From Zarea fungicola (Eukaryota > Ascomycota > Sordariomycetes > Hypocreales > Cordycipitaceae), in NCBI GenBank assembly GCA_900169235.1, contig FWCC01000060.1:62001-126000 (forward strand): a stretch of DNA of 64,000 nt, given 5' to 3'. Numbering within the stretch: the first letter of the stretch is position 1; each line of letters begins with the position of its first letter. The translations under genes and the position numbers were made by a program. Below, piece by piece: positions 1 through 10,931 of the stretch. Under the pieces are notes generated by a model, which searched no databases, had not been told where the DNA came from, and saw nothing but the letters and a program-made list of their open reading frames with translations.

Positions 1-362
1 CTGTTGGCGTGCTCTACTCTGCCGACGTCGTTGTACCCCCATCTGGTGGCCAAGTTCCCGAGGAGATTGGGAAGCAGTGCGCCTATCAGCTGTTGGAGAC
101 GATTTCACAAGGTGGCTGTGTGACACCAACCACGGCAAGCAGCATGATGATACTCATGGCCATGGGTTCCGAGGATGTTGGTCGCATACGAATTGGCAAG
201 AGGGTGCTCGGTACAGAGGACATGGTCATACTGGCAAGAGATCTTAAAACATTTGGTGCAAGCAGTTGGGGCTTGCGTGATGTGACGGAGGATGAGTCGG
301 GCGACATCATTGTATCAGTCAAAGGCAGTGGGGTCGGCAATGTTGGTAGAAAGATAGCGTAA
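1..362 (+). CDS. RCL1: RNA 3'-terminal phosphate cyclase-like protein Rcl1 (3' end only)
   Basis: This is the C-terminal ~119 residues of an Rcl1 protein; the gene runs off the left edge and the frame opens at base 3. Rcl1 belongs to the RNA cyclase (RtcA-like) family. It works in the nucleolus with Bms1 in the small-subunit processome and is needed for early pre-18S rRNA cleavage. The visible part carries the family signature GVLYSADVVVPPSGG followed by PEEIGKQCAYQLLETI, and ends in a hydrophilic tail (VGNVGRKIA) before the TAA at 360-362. No in-frame stop interrupts the visible part. It is convergent with the DUF1746 gene, whose stop lies only 100 bp away. The identification rests on recalled family sequence, and the missing N-terminus cannot be judged. 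Confidence 0.85.
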   Translation, partial: VGVLYSADVVVPPSGGQVPEEIGKQCAYQLLETISQGGCVTPTTASSMMILMAMGSEDVGRIRIGKRVLGTEDMVILARDLKTFGASSWGLRDVTEDESGDIIVSVKGSGVGNVGRKIA

Positions 363-462
363 ACTCCATGTCGTATCTCAAAATTTGAAGAAGCGTTTTA
401 ATTGTACAGTTACACGCTATGCCACACGCCATCGAAAACAATAGCCGCTTATTATCTATACA

Positions 463-1429
463 TTATACAGTTACATTGGTGGTGAGTTCGGCAACCGCCC
501 GTCGCTGAGCATTAGCCCGAATGGCAGCAAAAGTTGCGTTGTACGAAACGCTAGTCAGCGAGTGTGCAGCTGTTCTTTGCACATCCAAGACAGTGTGCCG
601 TAATGAGTGAAGTACATGATAGGGACCTAAAACGCCGTTGCCCGAATTCATAACGTTGTGCAAATGCGTCGTGTCGTTTGTCTCGTCATCCCTGCTGCCG
701 TTGCTGGGACCAGCTTCTTGTTCTATTGCAGTATCCGCGCTCTGATTGAGAAGGCACATTTCAATAGCTGCCGCCTCATCGCCCGCCTCTTCCGTTTGGA
801 GGGCGGAAATACCACGCTCCTCCTCATCTAGCTCACGCAGCGTCCGCCCTGCTGCGGCCTGCCGAGCCACATCATCGGCTAATGGGCGGAATGTTTTGAG
901 TGCAACCCGCATCCTTTCTCGCTCAGTGTGGATGGTCAACATTACACACTGCAAAACTAATATGAAAATATCGACCAGTAGATAGTATATTTTTGACGTA
1001 GCCGGCTTTTGTCCAACGAAATCAATCACCAGGCCGCCGTGCTGGTATCCTCGTTGATCCTCTAGTCCGACTGGGAGGGAGGTAAATAGATGCAAGAGCA
1101 TGCATATGATATTCGGCACGGCGACTAAAAGGACGTGCATGCGCGTTGCAACCAAGGCAACAGGAAATGATTCATCTTTGGGGCTAAGATATAGATATTG
1201 GCCAAAGGCTCGAATGAGAAATCGAAACATGGAGCATCTGAGAAGAAGACGCATTAGCATACACAGTTTATCAAGAATATGAAGAATAACGGCATGGCAT
1301 ACTCCATGTAATACAGCGCGCTCAACTCTGCAAAGACGACCAAGTCTAGCGACTTGAGCAGGTGCGTGAGAAAGACGAGCTTTTTCCTGAGACCCGGGGA
1401 TTGTGTCCTGATATCCCTCTTAGATATTG

Positions 1430-1462
<33 letters not shown>

Positions 1463-1595
1463 GCAAATGAGTTTGAGGCACCGGCTCATCTTGCGCGGTA
1501 GGATTGGCACCGTGCGGCGGCGCTGGTCCCGTGACGGCGTCCTCGTCCCAGGGTTGGTCGCGCGCCGAGGAGCTGGGCGAAGCATCATCGTTCAT
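463..1595 (-). CDS. DUF1746 membrane protein, Dsc E3 ligase subunit 4-like
   Basis: Two exons: 1595-1303 and 1237-463, with a 65-bp intron at 1238-1302 (donor GTATGC, branch GCTAATG, acceptor CAG). Splicing yields 355 aa and rebuilds the conserved block ALYYME/CSMFRFLIRAFGQYLYLSP, typical of DUF1746. Without splicing the frame stops right after ALYYMEYAMPLFFIF. The N-terminal ~50 residues are disordered and carry a polyglutamine run. Hydrophobic segments follow (LDLVVFAELSALYYM, VALVATRMHVLLVAVPNIICMLL, IYYLLVDIFILVLQCVML), then a hydrophilic C-terminal tail of about 170 residues. As I recall the family, it is related to Dsc4, part of the Golgi Dsc ubiquitin ligase that activates the SREBP-type sterol and hypoxia regulator. 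The Dsc role is inferred; the DUF1746 assignment is fairly firm. Confidence 0.83.
1431..1460 (-). repeat. CAG/CAA microsatellite encoding polyglutamine
   Basis: A run of about ten CTG-type triplets on the plus strand reads as nearly uninterrupted glutamine codons in the N-terminus of the DUF1746 protein. It lies in the predicted disordered segment before the first membrane segment. Such near-pure CAG tracts are prone to change length between strains. Confidence 0.9.
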
Positions 1596-2359
1596 AGTCG
1601 CGGGTATTCATCTGAGCTGGGGGACTAAAGCGAGCGCTTTATTTCGAGCAAACAGGCATTTAGCAAGTCGCTGCCATCGGTATCTGCGGAGATGGAAATA
1701 GGCGTCGTCGTCGTGGGGCGTTGTAGTTGAAGAATACTGCGGCGAAGACTCAAGCTTGGCTTATTATCAAATGGCCGACGAAGCCAAGGCTACCTAAAAC
1801 GGCGGACAAGCGTACCCAAAGCTGGTGTGGCACATTTGTCCTGGACATGGAAACCGCCCCCGGGTTATTCTAATTTGTTTTTTTTTTTTTTAAAAAAAAA
1901 AAAACAAACTGAAAGAAACTGCAATAATTTAATTATGTATATGTACTCAATCTAACAGCACATGGAGAAATTGCCAAAAAATGGCAGTTGTTTCCGCGGC
2001 ATACCACCAAACACCTGTAGGTAAGTAGGAGGTCGCTAGTAGACCCCTGCTATGACGCTGCTGTCGCGATTGTTGTAGCGGCAGCTCTAGCGCTGTGCCA
2101 CCAGCCTGTCGCCCCTGGATCAACATTAATTCCGGCTTCTCTGACCAGTCCGTAGAGCCCCGCCATGGCGGTGGTGGTGGGAGGAAATGGTGGGCTGGGC
2201 AAGGTGGCATGCAATTTATAGCCCACCACTTTGTACTCCCGTCAAGGTGACTCAGAACATTTTCGACACGCCGGCCGCCATTTACCCTCGTCGGGCCCCA
2301 TAGTGACCGATCCCGAGCCTGCCATTCTTCTTGCGATACACTCGAAAATATATAAAACC
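1596..2359. promoter_or_regulatory. Shared divergent promoter of the DUF1746 and PheRS-alpha genes
   Basis: This 764-bp gap separates two divergently transcribed genes, so it must hold both promoters. It contains a long T/A palindromic tract at 1874-1908. The bases TATATAAA at about 2348-2355 sit directly before the PheRS ATG, too close to the start codon to be an ordinary TATA box. I see no further gene here. Confidence 0.55.
1874..1908. repeat. Inverted repeat TTTG-T14/A13-CAAA
   Basis: Fourteen T are followed directly by thirteen A, flanked by TTTG and CAAA, so the stretch is an almost perfect palindrome of about 35 bp. It sits in the middle of a divergent promoter. Poly(dA:dT) tracts are known to exclude nucleosomes; a role in keeping this promoter open is inference. 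Confidence 0.85.
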
Positions 2360-3943
2360 ATGGCATCCTCGAGTGATCTCACCTCGCAGGTCCTGCAGGC
2401 ATTGTCCCAGCAGAGCCCGATTTTGACCGCTGAGGCATTCCCCGCGCTAGCATCCCAAGATGTCAAGGCTGCCCTCGACAGACTGAGCTCCCGCTCCATG
2501 ATCACCTACGAGACCATTGAGCGTGAAGAGGCTGTTCTAGAGCCCGAGGCCGAGCAAATTGCTGAGCATGGAAGCCACGAGGCGCGCGTTTTTGAGGCTT
2601 TGCGCAAGGCCGTCGATGGTCTGTCCATTCAAGAGCTTGAGTCGGCCATTGGCGACAAGAATGTGACCAAGCTGGGTCAAGGCAAGGCCTTTAGAGAAAA
2701 ATGGATTGCCAAGAGCAAGGATGGCAAGAAACTTGTTGCTACTGTATGTGACTTTTGGCAGGACGTGAAGATGTAGACCGGCTACTGACACCCCATTTAG
2801 GCCGACTCGATTCAAGACGTTACCCGAACACAGCTCCAGAAAATCAAGGAAGACCGAGGCGGCGACGCCAAGATTATTGCTGACCTGAAGAAGCGCAAAC
2901 TCATCAAGATGCAAAAGATTATCAGCTTCAAGGCTGAAAAGGGACCCAAGTTTGCCCTTGAGATCACAAAGGAGGAGACGGACCTGACCTCAGACATGCT
3001 CACCTCTGGCGCTTGGAAGACGGCCAACTTCAAGCCCTACAACTTCAAAGCCCTCGGTGCCGACCAAAACGCTGGCGCCCTGCACCCCCTCAACAAGGTC
3101 CGCCAAGAATTCCGTCAAATCTTCTTCGAGATGGGCTTCGAGGAAATGCCCGCAAACAAGTTCGTGGAGACTGGATTCTGGAACTTTGACGTCCTCTTCG
3201 TTCCACAGCAGCACCCCGCCCGTGATTTGCAGGACACATTCTACATCTCAGACCCCAAGGTCGCCGACAAGCCCCGCCCAATGGTCGAGGGCCAGGATAC
3301 AGAGCAGTACTGGAACAACGTCAAGGAGGTGCACCAGAACGGCAAGTACGGCTCCATCGGCTACCGATACCCCTGGGACGCCGACGAGTCCTTGCGCCTG
3401 GTTCTGCGCACGCATACGACCTCCATCTCCTCAGCCTTGCTCTATAAGCTCGCCTCGCAAAAGGGACCCGACGGCCGCCCCCCTCCGGCTCGGTACTTCT
3501 CCATTGACCGCGTCTTCCGCAACGAAACAGTTGATGCCACCCATCTGGCAGAATTTCACCAAGTCGAAGGTGTCATTGCCGACTATGGCCTGACGCTTGG
3601 CGGCCTGATGGAGTTTATGGAGGTCTTCTTCGCCAAGATGGGCATCACCGACCTCAAATTTAAGCCCGCATACAACCCCTACACTGAACCCAGCATGGAG
3701 ATCTTTAGCTACCACAAGGGCCTGGGCAAGCTCGTCGAGATTGGAAACAGCGGCATGTTCCGCCCCGAGATGCTCGAGGCCATGGGCCTACCCAAGGATA
3801 TGCGGGTCTTTGGCTGGGGTCTGAGCCTAGAGCGCCCGACCATGATCAAGTACAAGATTTCCAACATTCGCGAGCTGCTGGGCCACAAGGTTGACCTCAA
3901 CTTCATTGAGAGAAACCCTGCGGTGAGATTAGACAAGGAATAA
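2360..3943 (+). CDS. FRS2: Cytosolic phenylalanyl-tRNA synthetase alpha subunit
   Basis: Two exons, 2360-2743 and 2801-3943, separated by a 57-bp intron (GTATGTG donor, GCTACTGAC branch, TTTAG acceptor), encode 508 aa, close to the yeast protein (503). The enzyme is the class II catalytic subunit that charges tRNA-Phe as an alpha2-beta2 tetramer in the cytosol. The N-terminus ([13 protein letters not shown]) forms the winged-helix tRNA-binding region. The catalytic core shows class II motifs: [20 protein letters not shown] (motif 1), [20 protein letters not shown] (motif 2) and [12 protein letters not shown] (motif 3). The start was chosen because the protein aligns from here and the bases AAAACCATGG give a good initiation context. 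It is divergent from the DUF1746 gene and convergent with PXR1. Confidence 0.95.
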
Positions 3944-4501
3944 ATAGAAAAGGAAGAAAAATCTAGACAAAAACTTCGAAAAAGAGGAAATAAAAAGAAA
4001 TGTATTCACGGTACATTTGGAAACCAAAAGAAATTAAAAAAGAAGAAGATTAATTTATATAGCGAAAGAAAGTAACGTGTGACGAAAAAGATAGATATCA
4101 TTGAACAACTTTCACCAAAATTCATGATGTACTTCAGCTTGTACATTCTTTTGTTTTAGTCTTTTCATATGGTATGCAGTAGTCAGGCAGAAGAGAACTA
4201 TAGGTATCTGCTAGTCTGGCCAATACGGCTCGATATCATGTGTATGAAATATTTGATTTGAAAGCACGCCGCTCATTAAAGTATATACCAGCTATGTAAT
4301 ACTTTCAAGCAGACCATCTACCCGAACAAGATGCCAACTTTTGAAATGATCCCAAAAAAGCAATTGTTCCAAAAACGCCATTGCCAATATGATTTATAAG
4401 ATTTGCTCCAAATGAGAACAAAAAAGAGAAGACGGAATCTACCCACACAATACCAACTCCAATGAAGACCAAAGAAAAACCTCAAGAGAGAACCATCGTA
4501 A
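3944..4501. other. Convergent 3' flanks of FRS2 and PXR1
   Basis: This A-rich gap of about 560 bp lies between the two stop codons and should hold both 3' UTRs and polyadenylation regions. I see no gene or repeat in it. Confidence 0.6.
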
Positions 4502-5645
4502 TCAAGCCTTGACCATGAAGATTTGTTTCAGCGCTGTAGCATCCATCACTGCCCGTTTCTTCTGCGCAATAATGCGCGACCGCGAGAAATTTCGTGTGCT
4601 CGTAGGGGTCGATGTCCCCGAGTTCACTGTTGCTGGTGTCAAGACGCCCGTGCTGGTCGTCGTCGTCCCCTCATCGTTGTCTGAATCGCTGCTACTCTCC
4701 GAGTCGTCGCTGTCTGCTTTCGATGCCGCCTTGGCGGCCTTGCGGCGCTTCTTCTCTTCCTTCTTCTCCCGCTTCTCTTGCTTCCTCAACTTCTTTGCCT
4801 TCTTCCTGGCCGCCTTTCCATCCTCGTCTTCGGCGGTAGAGTCGTCGGAACCGTCCTTGGCCTTCTTGGCCTCCTTCTCCTTCTTGGCCATCTTCTCCTT
4901 TCTGCGTTTCTTCTTGGCGTCTTCGTCCCCGTCTGTGCGCCGGCGCTTCTTGTCGGCTGTGATGGTATCCTCGCTATCACCATCGTTGTCCTCATCTTCC
5001 TCGGCCACCTTGCGCTTTTTGCTCTTCTTCTCCTTCTTGGCCCTCTTCGCCTCTGAATCAGAAGCCTTGGCCTTTGCCGCCTTTGCCTCCGCAGCCGATG
5101 ACGAGTCATCATTGTCCTCGTCACTCTCCTCAGCGCCATCCTCACGCTCGAGCTTGTCGCCCACCAGCAGGCCGCCCCGCACGAAGCGCATCGGACCCCA
5201 GCGCATCTCGACGTAGCGGTTCGTCTTGATCGACAGACGTGCTCGCTGGTCCTCCTCGACCGCCGCCTCCGACTTTCCGTTCAGCCGGCTCAGCACGTCT
5301 GAAAACACATCCAGACCCGTAATCTCGTCCTCCTTTGCCTTGTTGAAGCCCAGGCCCTTCATGTCGTCTTTGAGCACCACGCGGATGTACGAGGCGCTCG
5401 CGGCGGAATGCAGCTCAGCATGCGGCGCGTCCTGTGCGCCGAGAAACTGGCCAGGCTGCCAGCCCTGAGATCGCAGAATCTTTTGGCCAAATGTGGTGGT
5501 GTCGCGCGTCCATTTTGTATTGTTCGGATCGTTGGAGATTTTGTTCCGACTGATGATGGTGCAGACAAGGTTAGATGGTTTTTGGGGTCCATGGGCATTT
5601 GTATATATTATATGCTGACCTCTTATTTTCTTGGAGCAGACCCAT
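4502..5645 (-). CDS. PXR1: G-patch protein Pxr1/PinX1-type
   Basis: Two exons are proposed: a 26-nt first exon, 5645-5620 (MGLLQENK), and 5549-4502, joined over a 70-bp intron (donor GTCAGC, branch CTAAC, acceptor CAG), giving 357 aa. The spliced N-terminus matches the G-patch start of the family (KISNDPNNTKWTRDTTTFGQ, then KILRSQGWQPGQFLGAQ and YIRVVLKDDMKGLGF). Pxr1 acts in the nucleolus in rRNA and snoRNA maturation, activates the helicase Prp43 and can inhibit telomerase. The second half is an extreme lysine/acidic low-complexity region (AKKEKKSKKRK, KKEKEAKKAK, EKREKKEEKKRRK), usual for the family. A conserved C-terminal element (RIIAQKKRAVMDATALKQIF) closes the protein. The exact exon 1 junction is the least certain point, as the donor is weak. 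Confidence 0.87.
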
Positions 5646-6128
5646 CTTGGCTGGTACAGGTTTCAAACAAAGAAAACAGTTTCTGAACAGTTCCTGGGTT
5701 GGTTGTTGAATTTGAGGACGGTGACCCTCAAAGTTCGCCTGGTCAAGAAAAAAAAGTCTGGAGCCGTGGGTCTTCTTCGTGGCTGGCTTATTGTCCGTTT
5801 TGATTGGCGCAGACCTGGGCATCGCATCTAACCGTGTATCCACTCCCACCCATCAGCCCAACCTCATCACAGGGCATCAAATGTCCCGTAGTGTTTTTCC
5901 ATGAAATAGAGCGTCGCCGAAATTTTTATTTTCAAATAATAAACCTCGAGGTACAAATACAGGGCCATTTATGTGACCGCAAAAATTTCAAAATCGATCC
6001 AACGAACCCCAGAAAGGAAAATAGATAACGCCGCCACCAAACAGCCGCTGGAGGATCTTCAGTGCCACGAAACCACCAATACGTCACCTAATCATACCCT
6101 TAACCGTCAATGAGATAAAAAAAAAAGC
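5646..6128. other. PXR1 promoter and ARS2 3' flank
   Basis: The 483-bp interval lies between two tandem minus-strand genes. It should contain the PXR1 promoter/5' UTR on the right of that gene and the 3' UTR of ARS2. I see no gene, repeat or clear motif. Confidence 0.5.
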
Positions 6129-8783
6129 CTAATAGTTGAGTTCACCACCACCATTACCAGATACCTGGTCAAGGTCCTCATAGCTCTTCAAGCTGCGCCC
6201 CTGGACAGCCTCACGCGGTCCGCCAGCACCTGCGCCAGCTCCATCGCCCCAGCGAGAGCCACCGATTCGGCCTCGGCCGCCGTCATGGCGATAGCCACCA
6301 CGGCGATCATACGGACCAGTACGGTACTGTCCTCGGTTCGACATACCGCCTCGTCGAATGGGGCCTCCAGAACGGTCATGGTCATGGCCGTTCCAGCCAT
6401 TGCCATGCATGCCTGGGAATCCACCAGGAGTACCTCCCGCTGCAAAGCCTGGTACCATCAACGGGTTGGATGAGAAATTCTGCAGGTTAAACCCTCTAGG
6501 AGTACCAGCGGTAGGATTGCCATTGCTTTGGGGGAAGTGCCCATTTGAGTTGGCATCAGTGCGGGATGGCGCAATATGCGATGGGTCAATGACGTAGGCA
6601 TTGATCAGTTCAAACTCTTCCTTCAACCCGTCAACCCAATCTGTATGCCTCTTCTCGACATGCTTCTTCCAAAAATGCTCTTCCTTGAACAGTTTGTTGC
6701 ATTCAGGGACCTTGCAACGCCACTTATGCTCGTCTTCCTGCTTCACATGCTTCAAGAGCTCGGCCTCAATAGCCTCATCAGTTGGACGGCCACCAAGTTT
6801 GCGGATATCCAAGGATTGCGGCTCCAGGATCTGTTGCAGTTTATCTTCGAACGTCTTGACCCAATTGAACGCTCGCATAAGCTGCTGCTCAGTCTTGGTT
6901 GATGTGTTGCGGAACTTCTTGTCACCCTCTGAAGCATCCATATCTAAGTCGTCTTCGCCATCACCTCGTCTCTTGTCTGGGAAGGGAATACCATCCGCAC
7001 TGGCTTTAGCAACAGATCGAGCTGCGCTCGAGAGTGTGCTGCGTGGGCGACGCAAGTGACCACCAGGGCACTTGCGCGTAAGCTCATGAATAGAGTCGGT
7101 TTCAAAAACGCAAAAGAAGCAAAAATTGAAGACGCGTCGAAGATACTCGATGAGCAAGTCAAGCTGCTTCTTCTTTACGAGCATCTCTTCATCGTCCACC
7201 TCGTCCTCATCCACTGTACCTTCTTCCTCATCTTCAACGGCTATACCATCCTCCTCTTCCTCATCCATAGCCTCATCTAAGGAGACTTGTTTCGTCTTTG
7301 GCGTCGGTTTACGTGGCGCGGGCGGAATTGCAGGCTTCAGCTGATCAGAGTTCCTAAGATTTTCAACTTTTTCTTCAATCTTGATGATGGCTTGGAAATC
7401 AGAGCCAAAATCTTCTTCGTATTTGTTCACAAGTCTTTGAACCAGAAGAAGATCCTTGTCAATACGTTCGGGCGCAGAGAATAAATCCCACAGCGCCTTT
7501 TTTCTCGGGTTTCCGGGTGGGTTATGCACGCCGACATGGCAAACAAAGTCACCTCGCGCCTCGTCCTTGACAGTCTTGCCATTTACAGCCTCCAACGCCT
7601 TGTCAGCGGTAGACGCAGGAGGAGGCGTAGAGCCGGCCTCATTACCATCGAAATCTTTTGGATCAACACGATCAACAGGCATTGCCAATTCTGAGGAGGG
7701 ATGAAGCATCACCCAGCCGATGCGATGATAGCGTTTGCTTGGGTTGGGGTCCGATAGCGAGAGCCATCTAAAGCCACCCTCCTCCTCTCCGAGGTGCTCT
7801 TTGCAAAATTCTTCCAAGTTTTGTCGGCTAACGTGGGGCGCAATGGTCTTGATGAGAAGGGTCGGCTGAAATTGACTTTCATCGCGAATATCTGCACCGT
7901 TGGCTGGGACCAAGTCACTAACGCCCAGAATCTCATTGGCGGCAGTAGCCTCCCCCTCCTCCTTCTCGATAACTCCACCTGAGCCATTGCTCTCGCTTTT
8001 GGGGATTCCTTCCAAGGAGAACTCATCAAAGGTACCAGACTCCAAGTCTTGTTCCCATTGACTGTAAGCACCTCGTCGGGCTTCATTGAGCCTGGCTCTG
8101 AAACCATCTCGAATTTCGGGTACGTAGCGCTCTCTGAACCATTGCTCCTTCTTGTGTTCGGAAACAAAAGCCCGTGCCATCTTTGCTTGAAGCTCTTCCT
8201 TGTAGGCGTCATACGCTGTCTGTATCTGCGCCTTTTCCTTGTCCCGTTCCTCCTGCGATTCACGGGTACCACGAGGCCGCTCCGGTTCCCGGCGGCGACC
8301 GGTACGAGCTCTTTCTCTGTCGTCCTTGACCTTCTCATTCATTCGCCACCATTCACTGAAGAAGGAGAAGCCTACTTGATAATGAAGTTGGGCAGGATTC
8401 GGCACAGGATTGACGAGCGTTCCAGGCGGCCCATTGTCCTGACCAGGTACGTATCTGTCGATATTACCAGGAGGCGAGACTCCACGTCTTCTATCGTCTC
8501 TTTCGCGATCATCTCGACGCGAACGAGGCTCGTATCTATCGACCGGGGAGCGAGAGCGTCGGCGATCGCGTCTCTCGTTGCCTATATAGAGACGTTAGCG
8601 CGATTGCATGGCAGCTTGCGGCATTGTGCCTTGGGGGAAGCAAAGAGCCGTACCGGGTGACCTGTTACGGTAAAACGCTTCCGGTCGCTCATCCCTGTTG
8701 CGTGAATCCTCTCGCGCGCGCGGTGGTCGGTCCATGGTCGGGGAACGAGCTCCAGAATCCCGATATGACGAGTACGAGTCCAT
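6129..8783 (-). CDS. ARS2/Serrate-type RNA effector (S. pombe Pir2-like)
   Basis: Exons 8783-8654 and 8581-6129 with a 72-bp intron (GTACGG donor, GCTAACG branch, TATAG acceptor) encode 860 aa. A nearby GT (AACAG/GTCACC) was rejected because it breaks the frame. ARS2 proteins bridge the nuclear cap-binding complex to RNA decay or processing machinery; the fission yeast orthologue Pir2 acts in RNA elimination and heterochromatin. Visible order: an Arg/Ser/Asp-rich N-terminus (RRDRRRSRSP), the conserved SERRATE/Ars2 N-terminal domain (YQVGFSFFSEWW), acidic linkers, the core YLRRVFNFCFFCVFETDS with HELTRKCPGGHLRRPR near residue 520, and the single C2H2 zinc finger (WRCKVPECNKLFKEEHFWKK) near residue 665. 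The tail is Gly/Arg-rich with RGG-like repeats (RRGGYRHDGGRGRIGG). Family length and domain order look complete. Confidence 0.9.
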
Positions 8784-10142
8784 ATCTTTTCACGGCCCGA
8801 CAGCAAAGTGCTTCGAGTAGCGTATGGGTGGAGATCCGGTGCAACTAGGCCGAGTTTCAATCTGTCTCACAAGCCCGGCGAATGTAACGTATAGCTATAC
8901 GATTCGTGTCGCGGAGTGGCCTATTGATTGGCTGAAGAACCAGAGTTAGAGAAGGAGACATGACGAGACGAGGTAGCGTTGACGGCCGATTCAATAACTG
9001 AATTTAGATAAAAAAGAGAGCGGAGGGGTTCAGGAGCAAGAGCGTCACGGATGTTCGCTTAGGGAGCGATGGTTGGATGTAGTACGCGGAGGAATTGGCG
9101 GAAGAAGTTGACAAGAGACATAGAAACGCCTTGAACAGACGGGAGAATCGGGCAAGGGAAGTGACAGGATTGAAGATGATGGGACGAGATATATGCAAAT
9201 CGAAGGGGCTAGAGATGGGGTAACGAACTTAAAATAATGCACGCCGACCGAATAACACAAATTATGATGCGGCCTGCGCGTGGAGCGAAGGAGTCGTGAT
9301 GGTGCAGAGATCAAGCCAGAGGAGGCTGGCGGGAAACTGGCGAAACGGGTGGGCCAGCTGAACTGGGGAAACGGCAGGCACTGTGTAAGCTTGCAGGAGT
9401 CCCACTATGGTACAGTGCGTCTCCCAAGCATGCACTGTCTCTCGGACGGCCGTGTAAGGTGAATACATGACTACCGCTATTTGTTCGGTTTCCATGGCTA
9501 ACTTATAACTTGCTCGTCTTGAATAGGTTTTGTGGACATATTGCGACAGCTGCATCCAGAATACCGATTTGTCAGGTCTGTCGTTGCGTATTAATAACAC
9601 CTCTAAAGTTGTCAGCAGAGCCCCTAACGACTGTAGATAAGTACACGTTTGTAGAGAAAAGCCAAGGAAATAATAGCATATTTCAACTGACAAGCTCCTT
9701 CGAAATCCAATAAAGTGTTTCTTAAGGCTATCTAAGCATGTAACTTTCGTCAAGCTACTACGTTGTCAAATGAATCCATCATCACCTAGCCTCAGTGGTC
9801 CAGAGGGCGTGCAGGTGCCTGGCTTGAGACCCACCAAAATTACGCCGTCTCCAAGCCCAGCGGGCCTGCAGCCGCCCGAACTCCAGCCTCCGAACCAGAA
9901 AGCACTTCTCAACTGTCCATGCGACTCAACTTTCACTTTCACTAGGCACTTGTGCAGTGGAACAAGGCATCACTGCCAGCCATCTTGGGTCCGACCCTGT
10001 GTTTATTTACGCACGCACAGTGTCTAAACATTATATAACAACCCAACTTACTCACTTTTCTCGTCTGCCCTTACTCCTATACTCGCACAACACGCGACAG
10101 CGACTATACCTACCAACCAAGTTCGCATCACCCTGCCATAAT
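8784..10142. promoter_or_regulatory. Divergent intergenic region, ARS2 / cysteine-rich protein
   Basis: About 1.36 kb separates ARS2 (minus) from the cysteine-rich gene (plus), so it holds both promoters. A TATATAA box lies at 10032-10038, about 105 bp before the plus-strand start. Open frames inside (for example 9262-9753, minus) look random in composition. Confidence 0.5.
10032..10038 (+). promoter_or_regulatory. TATA box of the cysteine-rich protein gene
   Basis: TATATAA lies 105 bp upstream of the proposed start codon and is followed by a pyrimidine-rich stretch (CTTTTCTCGTCTGCCC), a common fungal promoter arrangement. The function is inferred from sequence and spacing only. Confidence 0.45.
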
Positions 10143-10931
10143 ATGCCGTTTGTTGGCAGCAGCTTTCCCCCCTCTCCGCCTCCCGCCCGAAAGCGGCGGC
10201 GTCATGACGACGATGATGATGGTCGAACAATTTTTACCCGTCGCCGCCCGGAGGATTACGCGACTGCCCAGCGATGCTCTTTCGGTGGCGGCGTTTCCTA
10301 CGCCATGACTTCGCGTAGAATGGTCGCGCCAATGCCAAAGCGATCGCGATTTGGCGCTCAAGACGACAACATAACCAGTCTCTATGACGAGCCCGAGTCC
10401 ACACCTTCACATCGCCGTCGTTCTTCATATCATACACCGCGACAAAAGACACCACAACCGAGTCTTTCCATGACAGATACCTGCTCCGATGCTGGCGTCA
10501 GACTCACGACAAAAGTGCTCGCCCCTTGCTACATCTGTCACCGCCGGCCAACCAAGCATTCTCTGGATTCATTTGCCCAGTGCGAGGGCTGTGACGAGCA
10601 GACCTGCTTCGTATGCATACGACAGTGTCATGGCCGAGGAGACATGGTCTCTGTTCTGTTGGAGCAAGAAGCCCTCTCACGCTCGTTTCAGATGGAGGAC
10701 GTTGACCAGCCGCCCACGAGCGGCGATAGCAACAAAAACTATAGCGCGCGGCCGGCTGAGAAGAAGCCGGAGCATGCCAGCGATGCACACCGCATAACAC
10801 CTGAATGGACTGCATGCGGACACCGGTCCGTAGTGTGTAGCCGATGTTGTGTGGAACGTGGACCCGAGGGCGAGGTGACCTGCCTCGGTTGTCTTGTCGG
10901 AGCTGTGCCACCGGACAGCATGATGTTCTAA
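10143..10931 (+). CDS. Unrecognised cysteine-rich, putatively zinc-binding protein
   Basis: A single-exon frame of 262 aa from the first ATG that follows the TATA box and pyrimidine-rich leader. I do not recognise the family by name. The N-terminal half is basic and disordered, with a bipartite-looking nuclear signal (ARKRRRHDDDDD and PKRSRF). Residues 129-162 hold a cysteine cluster: C129-x2-C132, C147-x2-C150, C155-x2-C158 and C162. After a polar linker a second cluster follows: C225-x-H227, C232-x2-C235 and C247-x2-C250. The C-x2-C pairs suggest two or more zinc sites, RING/treble-clef-like but matching no standard signature exactly. Codon use and the clustered cysteines argue for a real gene. 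It is divergent from ARS2 and convergent with RPT1. No enzymatic role can be claimed. Confidence 0.7.
   Translation: MPFVGSSFPPSPPPARKRRRHDDDDDGRTIFTRRRPEDYATAQRCSFGGGVSYAMTSRRMVAPMPKRSRFGAQDDNITSLYDEPESTPSHRRRSSYHTPRQKTPQPSLSMTDTCSDAGVRLTTKVLAPCYICHRRPTKHSLDSFAQCEGCDEQTCFVCIRQCHGRGDMVSVLLEQEALSRSFQMEDVDQPPTSGDSNKNYSARPAEKKPEHASDAHRITPEWTACGHRSVVCSRCCVERGPEGEVTCLGCLVGAVPPDSMMF

Noticed and set aside
4509..5216. 235-codon Ser/Leu/Phe-rich plus-strand frame
   Set aside because: It is the mirror of the lysine/glutamate-rich tail of PXR1 on the other strand.
9262..9753. 163-codon minus-strand frame upstream of the cysteine-rich gene
   Set aside because: It has no recognisable motif and sits in the divergent promoter region, with codon use unlike the neighbours.
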